Below are positions 21,640 to 34,649 of a stretch of DNA of 64,000 nt, piece after piece. Source of the stretch: Cycas panzhihuaensis (taxonomy: Eukaryota; Cycadophyta); the NCBI GenBank assembly GCA_023213395.1, contig CM041465.1, forward strand, positions 156,929,741 through 156,993,740. The letters run 5' to 3'. The notes below the pieces were generated by a model. That model saw only the letters and a program-made list of their open reading frames with translations. It ran no database searches and was not told the DNA's origin. The translations under genes and the position numbers were made by a program. Each line of letters opens with the position of its first letter. Within the stretch, counting starts at the first letter, position 1.

Positions 21640-23782
21640 GATCTTATTTTGGTACTCAAAGTTGAAGAATATTGGGACAAGTTCATCCTCCATTTTCCAT
21701 GTCTTCGTGAGGTCAACATAATAAGTGCAAATTTGTTAAATGCCTTAGATTTTATCTAGAGAGGCATAAATATTTTCTACTTGAATTATTCTTATGGTAA
21801 AGATAGTGTCTCTCTTCTAATTAATCCTGGTTTCAATAACTCTATACTTAATTTTAGGTTCAACCCTTGTAATAGGGTGGTTTAGGCTTCTTTACAAATT
21901 GGTAATAAGGCTTTTAGTATAGTATGTTCCTATGCTCTTAATGACCATTAAGAACACACTTCTCTTTGGAGATGGATGGTTAATAACATTCCTACTCTTC
22001 CTTGGTTCATTGGTAATGATTTTAATATGGTTGAAATACCTAAAGATAAAGGAGGAGCCCTTCCTTTTAGATGGAAGGAATCTGAAAAGGAGGATTAGAT
22101 ATAGATGAAAATAGATCTCTTAGTTAAAGGTCCTATTTAGAAGGAGTTTTTTTTTTTTCCCTAAGGAATTATAGTTTACTTAGTGTAATAATAGGAAAAA
22201 TAAGAATAGCATTTTTTATAGACTTAATAAGATTTTAGCCTTAGTTGATGATTATTAAAAAAATTATATAGTTTAAAGAGTTTCTAATAAAAATTTGAGC
22301 CTTTATCATCTCTGATCATTTTCCTATTTTAATAAAATATTAATTACCTCAGTATAGTAGATATCAAACATCATCTCTATTTAAATTAAATATCCTTTTA
22401 GTAAACTATGAGACTTGTAAAGAAGGAGTAATTAGATTATGGGATCTTTCTTCTAGGCCTAGTAGTAAATCTAGTTAGATCACTTGGTGGGATGGTTTGA
22501 TTAAAAGGGCTACTATTTTTCTTAAGGAGTTTGATATTCTAGTGGCCAAAATAAGGAAATTGAGAGTCAAAAGACTAAATTAGATAATAGATAGTTTGCT
22601 AAAAAGGTTGAATCTTCTCCTAATAATATAGAATTTATCTCTTACATGATTAGAGCTAAATATATTACTAGAACCTATGAATTGTATATTAAAGGAGCCA
22701 AAATCTAGTCTAAGTTGTAATGGATGAAAGAAGGAGACAAGGAATTGAATTTTATTTTGATTTTTTAAGAAGGAAGTATATTAGATAAAATATTTCTACC
22801 ATCCAAGTCAATAAAGGAAAGGCAACTAACTCCTAAGAAATTCTTTATGAATTTTTGTTCTTTTATCAAAATTTATTTCAAGAAGATGTTGAGACTAAAG
22901 ACAAATTTAAAATTTGGTAAATTATGTTTTAAATTTGTCCCTAAAATTTCATCCCAATATATAAAAGAGTTACACAAAAGTATTTCAATCAAAGAGGTGG
23001 AAGAGGCTCCTAATTCATTAAAAAATAAAAAATCTCCTTATCTCGATGGACTTTTGGTTGAATTTCACAAGGAATTTTAAGGTATCCTCAAATATGATTT
23101 GCTTAATATATTTCATAAAGTAATTTATCAACATGGTATGAGTCATTATGTTAATAAAGGGGTTATTAAGATGATTCTCAAAGCTAGTGATAAGGAATTA
23201 ATTAGGAATTAAAGGCCTATTTCTCTCCTTCATGTGTCCTATAAGATTTTAGCCATGATATTAGCTAGAAGATTATGTTTAATTTTTTCTCAAATGATCT
23301 CTTGTGAGTAAATAAGTTTTATCAATAGACTTTATATTTTAGAGAATTTATTATTTTTTTAGGAAGGTTTTAACTGGGCTAGTAGGTAATATAAAACAAT
23401 TGATGGTTATATTGGGTTTTGAGAAAGCTTATGGCAAAATTGATTAGTCTTTCATTGACCTTATGCTTAATCTTTTTGGGTTTGGTCAGTCCTTTTGTCT
23501 ATTGGTTAGAATTTTATTTTATAATACCAATGCATTAGTGATAGTTAATGGGTTGATTTTTAATTACTTTTGGATATAAAAGTCTATTAAATAAGGTTAT
23601 CATTTTATACTTTCTCCTTTTGCTTATGGCTAAAGCAATCAATTATCTTTTAAAGTATAAAATAGATAATAATATTATTATAGGAATTAGACTTTCTGAA
23701 TATGACAAGTAGTTGATAAAATTATATTTTCTGGATGACTTTTTATTCTTTTCCTAGAAGTTATTTCCCTAATTTTGGGTAT
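21640..23782 (+). pseudogene. LINE D ORF2 fragment (copy 2)
   Basis: Duplicate of 4085-6225 with the same endonuclease and RT remnants and the same 3' truncation after the LDDF catalytic box. Small frame differences at 22080 and 22915-22945 show independent decay or sequence error between the copies. Confidence 0.75.
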
Positions 23783-23886
23783 CTTGCCCTCAACCTAGGA
23801 GCATCAAATAATTCTTTCACTCTTAATAATTAGATACATTTAGATATGCATTCACTACTTATCATTTGCTTGATTCTACATTTGAT

Positions 23887-24101
23887 TAAAGTTATCCTAA
23901 ATTGGATCTACTTCCATAAACATAAAAATAAAATAAAATAAAAGCTAAATAGGAGCTCCTAAGAGATAAATAGTTAAAAGACCTTAATTGAATTAACTCA
24001 TAAAAGATGTTTATAAATAAATGATAATTCTTTATTTATAGGTGTCAAATTAAACCGCCTAAAAAATAATTAACTTTCTAATAATAAAACCAACTTTTGA
24101 T

Positions 24102-24160
<59 letters not shown>

Positions 24161-24240
24161 GATATCTATGTTCTAATAATATTAAAACCAACTTTTTAAT
24201 AATTAAAGTTAACTTTTTATAGTTATATTATATTATAGCA
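23887..24240 (-). repeat. Gypsy-H 3' LTR (copy 2)
   Basis: 354 bases, flanked on the left by TTGAT (23882-23886) and on the right by the LINE C insertion. Contains (TAA)n at 24104-24160, about 19 units. Aligns throughout with the split 5' LTR. Confidence 0.78.
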
Positions 24241-24246
24241 AGTCCT

Positions 24247-27200
24247 CAAACCTTAAATAGCTAGTCTCGAATGTCTATGCTCCCCTAGCATAGGAAGAGA
24301 GGATTTGTTCATGGGAAAGGATGTTGGATGCCCTCAAAGAATGGAGGGGACCTTAGTTAATAGTTGGGGATTTCAATAAAGCTTTGTCCCCCAAAGAGAA
24401 AAAAGGCAATCAAGGAGGCTAAATGAAGAGTATGGAGAACTTAGGGGAATTCATGCAAAAGGGGGGTATGATGGGCATCTTTCACAAGGGCCTAAAGTTT
24501 GCTTGGTCTAATAGAAGGCTAGGAACCAACCATTTCAGGTCAAACTAGACAAAATTCTAGTGAACTATGCTTGGACAAGTTAGTATAATAATATAATTTT
24601 AGAAGCCATGCCAATGACAGTATTGGATCATTCCCCATTAGTGTTGGGATTTGCTAACAATATGAGATATATGGGAGCTCCCTTATGCTTTGAGCTCATG
24701 TGGACAAAGGACCTAAGTCTTTAGGAGATCATTAAATATTGGTAGACAATTATAGCAAAGGGTTGTGTGATGTTAAGGTTCTCTAAGAAGCTGAATTGGG
24801 TGAAACAACATGATAAAGAATGGAATAAGAGATTCCATGGGACCTTTTTTGAAATAAAGAATGAGATCTTAAGGGATCTCAAGGAACTAGAGGTGCAAAT
24901 ATAGGAGGAAGGGAGATCTCAATCCCTATATTAGAAGGAGAGGCATCCTTTCGAGTTAGAGGATCCTTCTAAAGGAGGAGATCCATTGGAAGTAAAATCT
25001 AGAACCATGTGGTTGGCTGAGGGAGATAGAAATACAAAATTCTTCCACATGACAATGTTGAAACATAAATCTTGAAACCAAATCAAGGTCTTGGTTAATA
25101 AGGATGGTGAGCATATTTCAGAGTAGAGAGGTTTAAAGGAAGTGGTGGTGGACTACTTCAAAGATATGTTCAATGAACCTGGATGCCAGGATAGGAGGGT
25201 CATGAGAGAGCTACTTGGCCTGATTCCTAAGATTGATGGGGAAGAAGCAAATAGAATGCTAAAAGCCCTATTCTCTCTAGAAGAAGTTAAAAGTGTTGTC
25301 TTTAGTATGAAGAGGGGGAAAGCACCTAGTCTAGATGGCTTCGCCCCTAGTTTTTTCCAAGAATATTAGGATATTATTAAAGATGATCTGCTAGAAGTTG
25401 CCATAGAATTCTTTGAGAATGACTAGATCCATGGAGAATGGCAGGCTACTTTTTTTGTCCTGATTCCAGAGAAAGGAGACGCAAAAAGGATGGAGGACTT
25501 TAGACCCATTAGTCTCTACAATATGAAGTACAAAATTTTATTAAAGATGTTAGCCAATAGGCTTAAGAGTACCCTACCTCTAGTTATATTACGTAATCAT
25601 AATGGTTTCATAAAAGGCAGATAGATATTGGATGGAATAATTGTGGTCCATGAAACTATCCATTAGACCTCCCAGAAGAAAGAGCATGGGATGATCATCA
25701 AAATTGACCTTTCTAAGGCTTATGACAAGGTGTCGTGGGAGTGCCTAATGGGTTGCATTAAAGCTTTCAACTTAAGAGACTATTGGGTGAGGTGGATAAA
25801 TAGCTGTATCTCAAAGCTAAAGTTCTCTATAATTGTTAATGGCACTTTGACAACCTTTTTCCCAGGCTTCATAAGTTTGAGGCAAGGGGACCCCTTAGCC
25901 TTGTACCGATTCATTATCATGGTAGAACTAATGGGAAGGTCTATAGAGGAGGCCAATAATGTAGGTAAGCTTATGGGTTTAAAATCTACCTTGAGGATGG
26001 ATAATGTAATTCATTATCATTTTATTGATGATAATAGTTTGCTGGGGAGGGATATTATTACAGACCCCAAAGCCATAAAGAGTGAGCTCAAAAGGTTTAA
26101 GGCTGTGATGAACCGGAAGATAAATCTTAATAAGAGCATCATATATTTTCTAAATACCATGGAGAGAATCCAAGGATTTATTAACAAGATACTTGAAATG
26201 CCTATCAGGAGGCTCCCAACTCTATTCCTTGGCATGATGCTATTTGTGGGTAGAATGAAGAAGAATCTGTAGAACATGACTATCGATTAGATGCAAAGGA
26301 AGTTGGTTGGCTGGAAGGGAGCTCTCCTTTCTCAAGAAGGAAAACTTTAGCTATTAGTGGCCTCTCTCCTAAGTGTCCCAACATATATGATGTCATTATT
26401 TAGGTGCCCAGTGAAGGTGATTAATGCCTTAGAATCTATTCAAAAAAGGTTCTTATGGTTTGGAGTAGAGGAGAGGGACAAAATTCATTTAGTAGCTTGG
26501 GAGAAAATGTGCCTCCCTAAATGGGACGACAGGTTGAATGTTAAAAAATTACTTATTTTAACAAGCTTTGGTGGCTAAATTGGGACGGAGAGTGGACAGG
26601 AAAGATAAAAGTATGTGGTGTGTGATTATGGCCCAAAAATACCTCAAGGACAAGCAATATCTTAGTGATGATCACTTGGGTAAGCTAGGTTTCACGATAT
26701 AGAGGAGCCTAACTTATGTAAGGATGCTACTGATAAAGGGAGCTCAATGGTGCTTGAGGGATGGAAAGAGGATCAACTTATGGGAGGAATTTAGTATGGA
26801 CAATCCCAATTGAAGGAGAGACTAGCTATTGGCCCCATCTAGGACACCTATGAAAGCTTATATGCGAGGAAAGTCAAGGACTACTAGGAGACATAAGGGG
26901 GTATAAAGAACTAGAGGCATTTTGACGATATTGCTCATAATTGTATGAATAAAGAGTAGATTGAGATACTTAGGCATGATCTAAGTAAAAGCTATATCCT
27001 TAAATATCTTAATCCAAATTCCATGATCTAGCCATGGTCCCCTTTGGGAAATATTCAATGAAATCAGGTTATCTGGTCCTAATCTCAAAAAAAGGACTAG
27101 ATAAGAACAAGGTGTTAGGGGATGTATGGAATATGGGCTTAATCCCTAAGGTAGCCATCTTTTAATGGCTCTGCCTTAAGAATAAGATCATAACCATAGA

Positions 27201-28385
27201 CAATTTAAGAAAAAGAGGATTCTTGTTGGCGAATAGATGTATTTTGTATCAGAAAGAGGAGGAGTCTATTGACTATATACTGCTGCACTACTCCTACTCT
27301 AACGAAGTGTGGAAGCTACTCTAGAACATTTTTGGAGTAGTTTGGGTCTTTCCTAGTAATGTGAAGGAGTTAGTTGCCTTATGGAAAAGCCCCTTTAAAT
27401 GTAGAACTCTAAGGTCCTTATGGATAATATCTCTCCGTATGATGATGTGGAACCTTTGGAAAGAAAGGAATAGGAAAAATTTTCAAGAGAAATACATGGA
27501 TAGCTCTAAGCTTTTTGGGATGCTCTATGTCACCCTACAAGAGAGCTTGAAGGAAGAGAAAGAAATATTCATCCCCTCTTAGGAAAGGTAATCCCTAGAG
27601 AAATAGGAAATTAAGAATGTCAAAATAAAAATGATTCAATAAAGGTAGTGTAGATGGCACCGCCTCATGAGAGATGGGTCAAAATCAACTTCGACGATGT
27701 GGCAAAAGGTAACCCTCGTGAAGTTGGGGGTAAGGGATTTTATAGAAATGCTAAAGGGAAGGTGATCTGGGCCTTAACTAATTATTATAGGACCTATACT
27801 AATCATAGTGTTGAATTGGATGCAATGGGAAAAGTGGAGATGATGTCCTTGAAAAGGCTTGATAGGGTGATTTTGGAAGGAGATTTGCTAAACGTGATAA
27901 AATTAATTAGAGGGGAAGTAGAGGTGGATTAGAGACATAGAGCTATGATTAATGATGATAAGGACGATCTTTAAAGGAAAGAAAATGTCCAAGTGATCCA
28001 CACTTATAGGGAAGGAAATGGGGTGGCAAATAGTCTGGCTAATTGGAGAGTCCAATTTAAAAGAAGCAAGGTTTGGAGGGATATGGTCCCTAAAGAGATT
28101 ATGGATCTAGTTAAGAAAGATATGGAAGGTATAAACCCTAGTGCGTATTCTAAGCTAGCCACTGGGCTTGTCATGGTAGATAAGTAGTTTGATATAAATA
28201 GCTAGCCACTGAGCTTGTCATCGTAGGGGTGGTCTAGTAGTCATATCAGGTTTGATTTTATCTAAAGCAATGCCATGGGCTTGTCACAACAGATCCAAAA
28301 GGTTGATTTAGTAGACTTTGTAAAGGGGTTAGGGTCCCTTATAAATCCCCACATTTGTTTAAATCTTACCAAAAAAAAAAATGTA
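24247..28385 (+). mobile_element. LINE C, 5'-truncated (array copy 2)
   Basis: Duplicate of 6681-10816. A tract at 28371-28381; short direct repeats CAAGTCCT (24239-24246) and CAAGTCCCT (28386-28394). This copy keeps a longer continuous RT reading frame than copy 1. Confidence 0.8.
24360..28189 (+). pseudogene. LINE C ORF2 (copy 2)
   Basis: Same domain order as copy 1: endonuclease end, RT, thumb, zinc finger, RNase H. From 25691 to 26272 the RT is open for 193 codons, spanning KIDLSKAYDKVSW, the RQGDPLA block and the HFIDDN catalytic box (about 26018). Copy 1 is interrupted here by an extra ATTG-type change (INKLYLK in place of INSCIS). Gln-to-stop changes flank the open stretch, so the whole ORF2 is still dead. 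Confidence 0.88.
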
Positions 28386-31300
28386 CAAGTCCCTCCCCTT
28401 AGAAAAATTGCTTTACCCACAAAGCATTTGTAATGATGGGTGATCCAAGATGAGTTATTCATTTTTCCAAGTTGCCTCCTTTTGTGGTAGCCCTTTCTAT
28501 TTAATCAAGTATTCTATAATATTTTATATTCTAAGTGTACAGTGGTGAATATCCATAGTAGCTTCAAGTTCAATCACAAGATTCCCCTCCTCCTTTATCA
28601 CTGGCAGCTCTATCATTATCCTAGTGTGATATCCTACTTTTTCTTCCAGGTTAGATATACAAAAGACATTATGAATCCTACTTCGTTCTAGTAGATTGAG
28701 GGTATAAGCTACCTCTCTAACCTATCTCTAAATTTTATATGGGCCGTAACATCTTGGTGCTTGTTTGTATTTACCTTATTGTTCAAGAGATTTGCTTATA
28801 TGGCTATAGTTTTATATAAATCTAATCTCTTTTCTCAAATTATCTTTTGATTCTTTTATGGTCTTTTTGTTGTTTTAACTGTTTCCTTGTGATGTCATAA
28901 TTTTTCTTGAATTTATCTAAAATTCTATCAATTTATCTTATTAGATCCTTTTACTATTGGTGTTTTACTATATTTTGAATATAATCCACTAGTGCAAGCA
29001 ACAGTGTAGTATAATATATTGAAGGGTGTTATCTTAATAAATGTCTAGTAATTAATATTATACCAATATTTAGCCAAGTGAATCCATTTCTGACATGGAT
29101 TGGTTGTCTCTAGTGTAGCAATGTAGGTGTGTTTCTAAAACTTTATTGGCTATTTAGCGTATCCATTTATTTAGAGGTGGTATAATCATCATGGCAAATT
29201 GGATTCTTGCCAATTTAAATACATCCTTCTAAAAGTGGCTTACGAATTTAGGATCCATATTACTAATTATCTTTTTGAGAAACCCATGTAATCTATGGGT
29301 GTTTCAATGAAATTTTAACTATCTAAGATGCCTTATAAGATGATTAAATAGGGATAAAATGTTCATATTTCAACAAGTAATCAACTACTATAAATAGAGC
29401 ATCCTTTATCCCTGACTTTAGAAGGCTAGTTATAAAGTCCATATAATTATTTTTTCCATTTTTGCGCAGTTAAACTAGAGGTTATAACATTCTTAGAGTT
29501 TGTATTGATTCTATTTTTTATCTTTAATATGTCTAGTCTTTAGAGATAAACTTCTTTATATCTACTTTCATCCCTCTTTAATAGAATGATCTCTTTATCT
29601 TTTTGTAGGTTTTGAGGAACTCTAAATGAACAACTATAGGTGAATCATGATGCTTCATAAGGAATACCTCCTTAAATTGTGATTTTTGGGCTAAATAGAT
29701 CCTATTCTTATAAAGAATGGTATTTTCATTTTTTGTCCAAGGAGTCTCTTTTAGTTCTTTGGGGCTTGTGCCTATGATGACCTTCACCTCTTTATCTTAT
29801 AAGTATTCTTGGTGTAATTCCTCAAGCCATGTAAGTACAACTATTATAGTGGCTAAGTAGTTAGCATCCTTAAATTTTCTTAATAATGCATCAACTATAA
29901 TATTCTTTATTTCTCTCTTGTATGAGATTTCAAAGTCATAGTCTTGAATTTTGTTAACCTATTTTTGTTGCTCCTCTAATAAGTTTTGATGTGTTAAAAA
30001 GTATTTTAGGCTATGGTGGTCTATCTTGATAACAACTTTTGTCCCTAATAAGTATTACCTTCATTTTGCTAAGGCATGCAAAATGGCTAATATATTTTTT
30101 TTAGTCCTTTCATATAAGTTTAACTTTTAGCTCTTGTATGCAAGGGGATGCTCTTTTTATAGTAGAGTCGATCCTATGTATATTCCTAATGTGTTTCACT
30201 CTATTATAAATTGTTAAGAGAAATATAACATCACAAGAATTGGGGTAGCTATGATAGCTACTTTTAGTTTCTCAAAACTTGTATTATCATTCTCATCCCA
30301 GTTTAAACTATATTTCTCAGTAAGATCAATTAGGGGCCCAACTATGTCAATATATCCCTTAATAAATTTTTGAAAGTATTATGTAATCCCTAAAAATCCT
30401 CTAAGCTTTGATACATTTTTAGGTATGGTCTAATTAAGGATGGCTTATGACTTTGTAGGGTCAATCTTAATTCCTTCTTTTAAGATGATATATCCAAGGC
30501 ATTTTAGGGTTCTCTTTTTGAAGTAGCATTTAGACTTCTTTGTAAAGAACTTATTATCATTGAGAGCTTGAAATACTTATTGAATGTACACCAAATGTTC
30601 TTACCATGCTTTACTATAAATAGGAATGTTATCAAAGAAAACCATGATGAACCTCCTTAGGAAGGGTGTGAATATATAGTTCATATTTTCTTGAAAGGTT
30701 ATTAGGGTATTAGTCAACCCTAATGGCATTATCATTTAATTCATATAATCTTTGGTGCATCTAAAAGGTTGACTTTTCTATATCTCGAGGTCATATGGGT
30801 ATCTAATAATATCTAGAGTATAAATTAATTTTAGTAAAATATTTAGCTTCATGTAGCTTATATATGATATCATCCATATGTGGAATGGGGTATTTATCTT
30901 TTTACATTATCATGTTTAGGGCTTTATAATCTATACACATTCAAAAGGAACCATCCTTTTTTCTGATTAAGATGACAGTTGTTGCGTATGGACTCTTGCT
31001 TAAAATTATGGCATAAAAACCCAATAATTCTTACTAAGCTTTTAAATTTTCGTCTTTTTCTCATGTCTGTAGTAATATGGTTGAATGGTAGTAGGTCCTT
31101 CACTTGGTTCTAACTAAATAATGTGCTCTATATTTCAACTAGATGATGGAGTTCTTTATAATCCTTAAAAAACATCTTGGTAATGGTCTACTTGCTCTTT
31201 TATCTCCTTCTTTTCCTTAGGTAGTAGTTCATCGTTGGGCTCTTTGCTTGTATGGAGAATAATGCAATAATAAACTTGGCATGTACTTTTCATAACATTT

Positions 31301-31492
31301 TTCCTATATTTTCTTTAGATATAACTCTTGATTTTAGAGAATTAATGCCATTTAATTAATACTTCCTTCTATCCTAATTGAATTTAATAAAGTTTTAATT
31401 ATGCTTTAAGGTATAAGTTCATAATGTCCTTAACTATTTAATTGCCAATACTATATCAATGTCTCTAATACAAAAGGTATAGTAATCTACTG
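28386..31492 (-). pseudogene. Gypsy-H pol: RT, RNase H, integrase (copy 2)
   Basis: Duplicate of 10817-13928. Here the region lies in its true context, between LINE C on the left and Copia-2 on the right, with AGAAC at 31493-31497 as the left Copia-2 target duplication. A 69-codon open piece at 29578-29787 covers the end of RNase H to the integrase zinc region. The catalytic RT box is again FFDN rather than FFDD. Many stops. Confidence 0.85.
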
Positions 31493-31497
31493 AGAAC

Positions 31498-31888
31498 TGG
31501 TGGGGTTAATGCTCATCACCCCACTCCCACCTTCCAACCAGGAGTGTACACCTCACATTTATCAATTTACACATGTGGGTGCTCATATGTGTAGGTAAGT
31601 ATAAGGCAAGTTTAAGTTGATTTAAGTTCATTTGAGTTAAGTTACGTTATTATTTTATTGTTATTTAAATTTTAAAGGTTAAGGAGTTTCCCTCCTCCCC
31701 CAAACTATATATTTTGAGGGGTGTGTAAAATTAGTGTCTTTAGACATTGCCTATTTTTAGACATTTGTAATACTCTCTCACAATAATAGATTGAATACAA
31801 AGGATTCTTGTTTATGTAACAATAATGTATTGATCTATGATTATTTGTTTATGTTCTGCCCTATTCTCCATCGTTTTATTTTCCTACA
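31498..31888 (+). repeat. Copia-2 5' LTR (copy 2), 391 bp
   Basis: Begins TGGTGGGGTT (copy 1: TGTTGGGGTT) and ends CCTACA. Followed by the probable primer-binding site at 31889-31905. Confidence 0.9.
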
Positions 31889-32219
31889 TTTGGTATCGAA
31901 GTGAGATTGTTGGGCTATTGCATCTTCATTTGAAGTTTTTTGAAGAAGAAGGAAGATTTATTGGCATTTGAAATAGATCTACTCACAAGCTAGCAAATAT
32001 TGGTCATATTCATTTTCTACAAAGTTTATTAGTAAGTTTTTTGTATTTTTTATTAGAGATTTGATTATTCTTGATTTTTACTTGTGAAATAATAAATATA
32101 TTTTAATTTTTTTTCAAATTTGTGTAGGTGTATAGCTGCAAACAATAAATATCAAGTTTTATCATTTTACAAGAGGTTTTATTAACAAGTTTTATATATA
32201 TGATATTTTTCAAGTATAT

Positions 32220-32645
32220 TTTTATCTATTTATCTAATATTTTTTTTCAGATCTGTGCAAGAGCACAACTGCAAGTAATATTTATTCAAAGTTTTCTTCA
32301 GATCTGCTATATATTCTTTATATCTGCTTATTTAATTAAATATTTAACTATTTTTCTGGTTTACTCTATTTATATCTGTAATATTTATTTCAGATCTGTA
32401 GTATTTATTTAAGTTTTCTTCAGATCTACTATATATTTTTTAGATATGCTTATTTTATTAATTATTTCACCATTTTATGGTTTATTTGTTTTAGATCTAT
32501 AATATTTGTTTCAGATCTACAATATTGGCTTCAGATCTACAATATTTACTTTAGATGTATAATACTTACTTTAGATCTACAACATTTATTAAAGTTTTCT
32601 TTTAGATCTGTATATTTTATCACATATTTGACCATTTATTTTTAA
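32220..32645 (+). repeat. AGATCT-centred leader repeats (copy 2)
   Basis: Duplicate of 14660-15080: successive TTCAGATCT[A/G]... units of roughly 20-35 bases in AT-rich DNA. Confidence 0.75.
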
Positions 32646-33189
32646 GTTTTTTTTTCCAGATATGTAAGTTTTGGTGTATATTTAGTCTAACAAACTATAT
32701 ATTATAGCAGATCTACCTACTGGAGAAATTTGTTTGAAGCTTCAATTTGTGTGGAAGAATATCTCATCTTTGGAAGTCAATTTGTTACAAATCTGTCATA
32801 ATTTCTTACCAGGTTCTACATATATATAATTTTTTTCAGATTAAACATTTATATATTTCTTATTTTTTTGATATAACTACTCCAATATATTTGAAATATT
32901 TTAGATACAAATATATATGGATTTCATTTATTTGATATATTTTTGTTAGTATATTTAAAAATTTATCTGATTTCATTTGTAGCTCTATTGAATCACTAAA
33001 GTTTTTCATGCCTCTCTATAAATATAATTTTTTTTGATATATCTCTTCTGTAATATACATATTATACAAAGATTATTATTATTATTTTTTTCAACAAAAA
33101 AATCTTAACTTCATAAGTAATTTTGGGTCTCTTCATTTCTTCGTGATTGTAGTTTGACAAAGTGCCAAAATAAGAAAGAACATATGAAT

Positions 33190-33365
33190 AACATCTCAGA
33201 AATTGAAAAGATCCACTAAGCTAGTAGATTATGTCATTTGTTCTTGGATTGATCCACCTGCCTTTGTAAGAATATGCACAATACCTTTTTTAATACGTTC
33301 ATTATTCTCTTTAAGAAGCTGAAGCAAATATTCTTCACAAGTAGATTCATGCTCGATACAATGAA
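33190..33365 (-). pseudogene. Captured coding fragment of unknown origin (copy 2)
   Basis: Open version of the fragment at 15630-15800. On the minus strand it reads EHESTCEEYLLQLLKENNER and continues through a HILTKAGGSIQEQM segment, with a TAG where Gln would fit. Charged and heptad-like. Parent gene not recognised. Confidence 0.42.
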
Positions 33366-33706
33366 GTCATCCTTCCAGTGAATCAAATCATACTAATGTG
33401 TTGTCTATCTTAACATATTATTACTTAAGCCTTACTAAGCAAAACAAAAGACTCTTCATTTTCTTAAATTTTGTACAGTTATGTCCCATGCTCGCTTGCT
33501 TCGATTTGAAATCAACAAAATAAAGAAGTTTCCTACTAATATTTCTTGTTCATAGTGCATTTACCATTACAATAGTCACTAAATATAGTCAATCACTTTA
33601 CTATTGCCATCGTCCTCCACGTTGAGCTGCCCCTTCAACTCTAGATAGCCATCCTTCCATTCAAATTCCGAGGGATAGTGGCCTGTCATCCATCGATTAT
33701 TATTCT

Positions 33707-34003
33707 AGCTCCTATAAGATCCATTGACGAGCCATAATGAAATGTGACGACTGAGACATCTACATTCAAATTAAGTAGTAATTACAAACAATAAAAATAT
33801 CCATTCAATGAAGCCATATGAAGAGCTGTAATCCCACTATCTGTTGCTCTGTTCACGAATTTGGAGAGTGCATTCTGGTTAAACTGGTGTCACGTCATTG
33901 AGGCATCATCCTTATTGTCAAAAGCTAGAGATAGACCCAATTGGTAAGGGGCACTCGGTACAAAGTCTGCAACCACAAACTTGATGCATCTTATATGACC
34001 ATT
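33707..34003 (-). pseudogene. Captured XBAT31-type ankyrin fragment (copy 2)
   Basis: Better preserved than copy 1. The GHIRCIKFVVADFVPSAPYQ block, the LSKFVN segment, the TALHMA ankyrin signature and the DLIGA end are all in one frame of about 99 codons, broken only by a few stops. In the plant XBAT31/XBOS31 family this region forms ankyrin repeats upstream of a RING finger. The next repeat and the RING are missing. Orientation is antisense to the Copia-2 transcript. Confidence 0.66.
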
Positions 34004-34009
34004 TACTCC

Positions 34010-34575
34010 TATTTAAGTGAAAGGCCTCTAGCTCTTGAATACGCATTGCCCAAGCCTAGGCATGTTGCAACTATCCATCCTTGTATAAAATCACATCTTG
34101 TGCAGTACGACACTGCTGCTCCATTTCTTAGATTTGGTTTTCCTTTTCACGTAGTTGTTCTTTCAAATCCTATATTTGTGCAAGATGATGTGCTCTTTTA
34201 TCATCATACTGTGCAACTATTATTTTCTGCTCAGATATAGCAGTATCACATTCCCATCAGAAAGTAGCTAGCTCATTACTCTATTCTCTAAGCAGGCCAT
34301 CCTTAGCCCATACTGCTTCATTGGTCTCAATCTGATTTGCATGAAGCTACCTCTGGCGCCCTTCACATTTGGATGGCCTATTCACTCAGGCACAACACAA
34401 CCGACTAGGTTGCCTTAAAAGTTTACAGTCATTCACTTCTTGAAGTTCCGTATGGGCATCTATCACGCTTCTACCATAAGCCCAATGTCCTTCGTTCGTT
34501 TCTCTGGTCATCATCGACGAAGCAATAAAACCCTAAGAAGGGTTCTCTTGTGAGGCGTGAAGGGTTTGCTTTCAT
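34010..34575 (-). pseudogene. Captured coiled-coil gene fragment (copy 2)
   Basis: Duplicate of 16450-17013 with an ATG at 34575. The coiled-coil part is the same. The N-terminal part is frameshifted near 34495-34505, where copy 1 has CTTCTCCGGGTC and copy 2 has TTTCTCTGGTC. So in this copy the ankyrin piece is better and the coiled-coil start is worse, which argues that each copy has its own local errors. Confidence 0.6.
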
Positions 34576-34649
34576 TAAAGCCTTTGTGCTTCTACTTCGC
34601 CCATTCACGTGACTGGTCTGACGTCTGTGCGGCAATGACGACGACGTGG

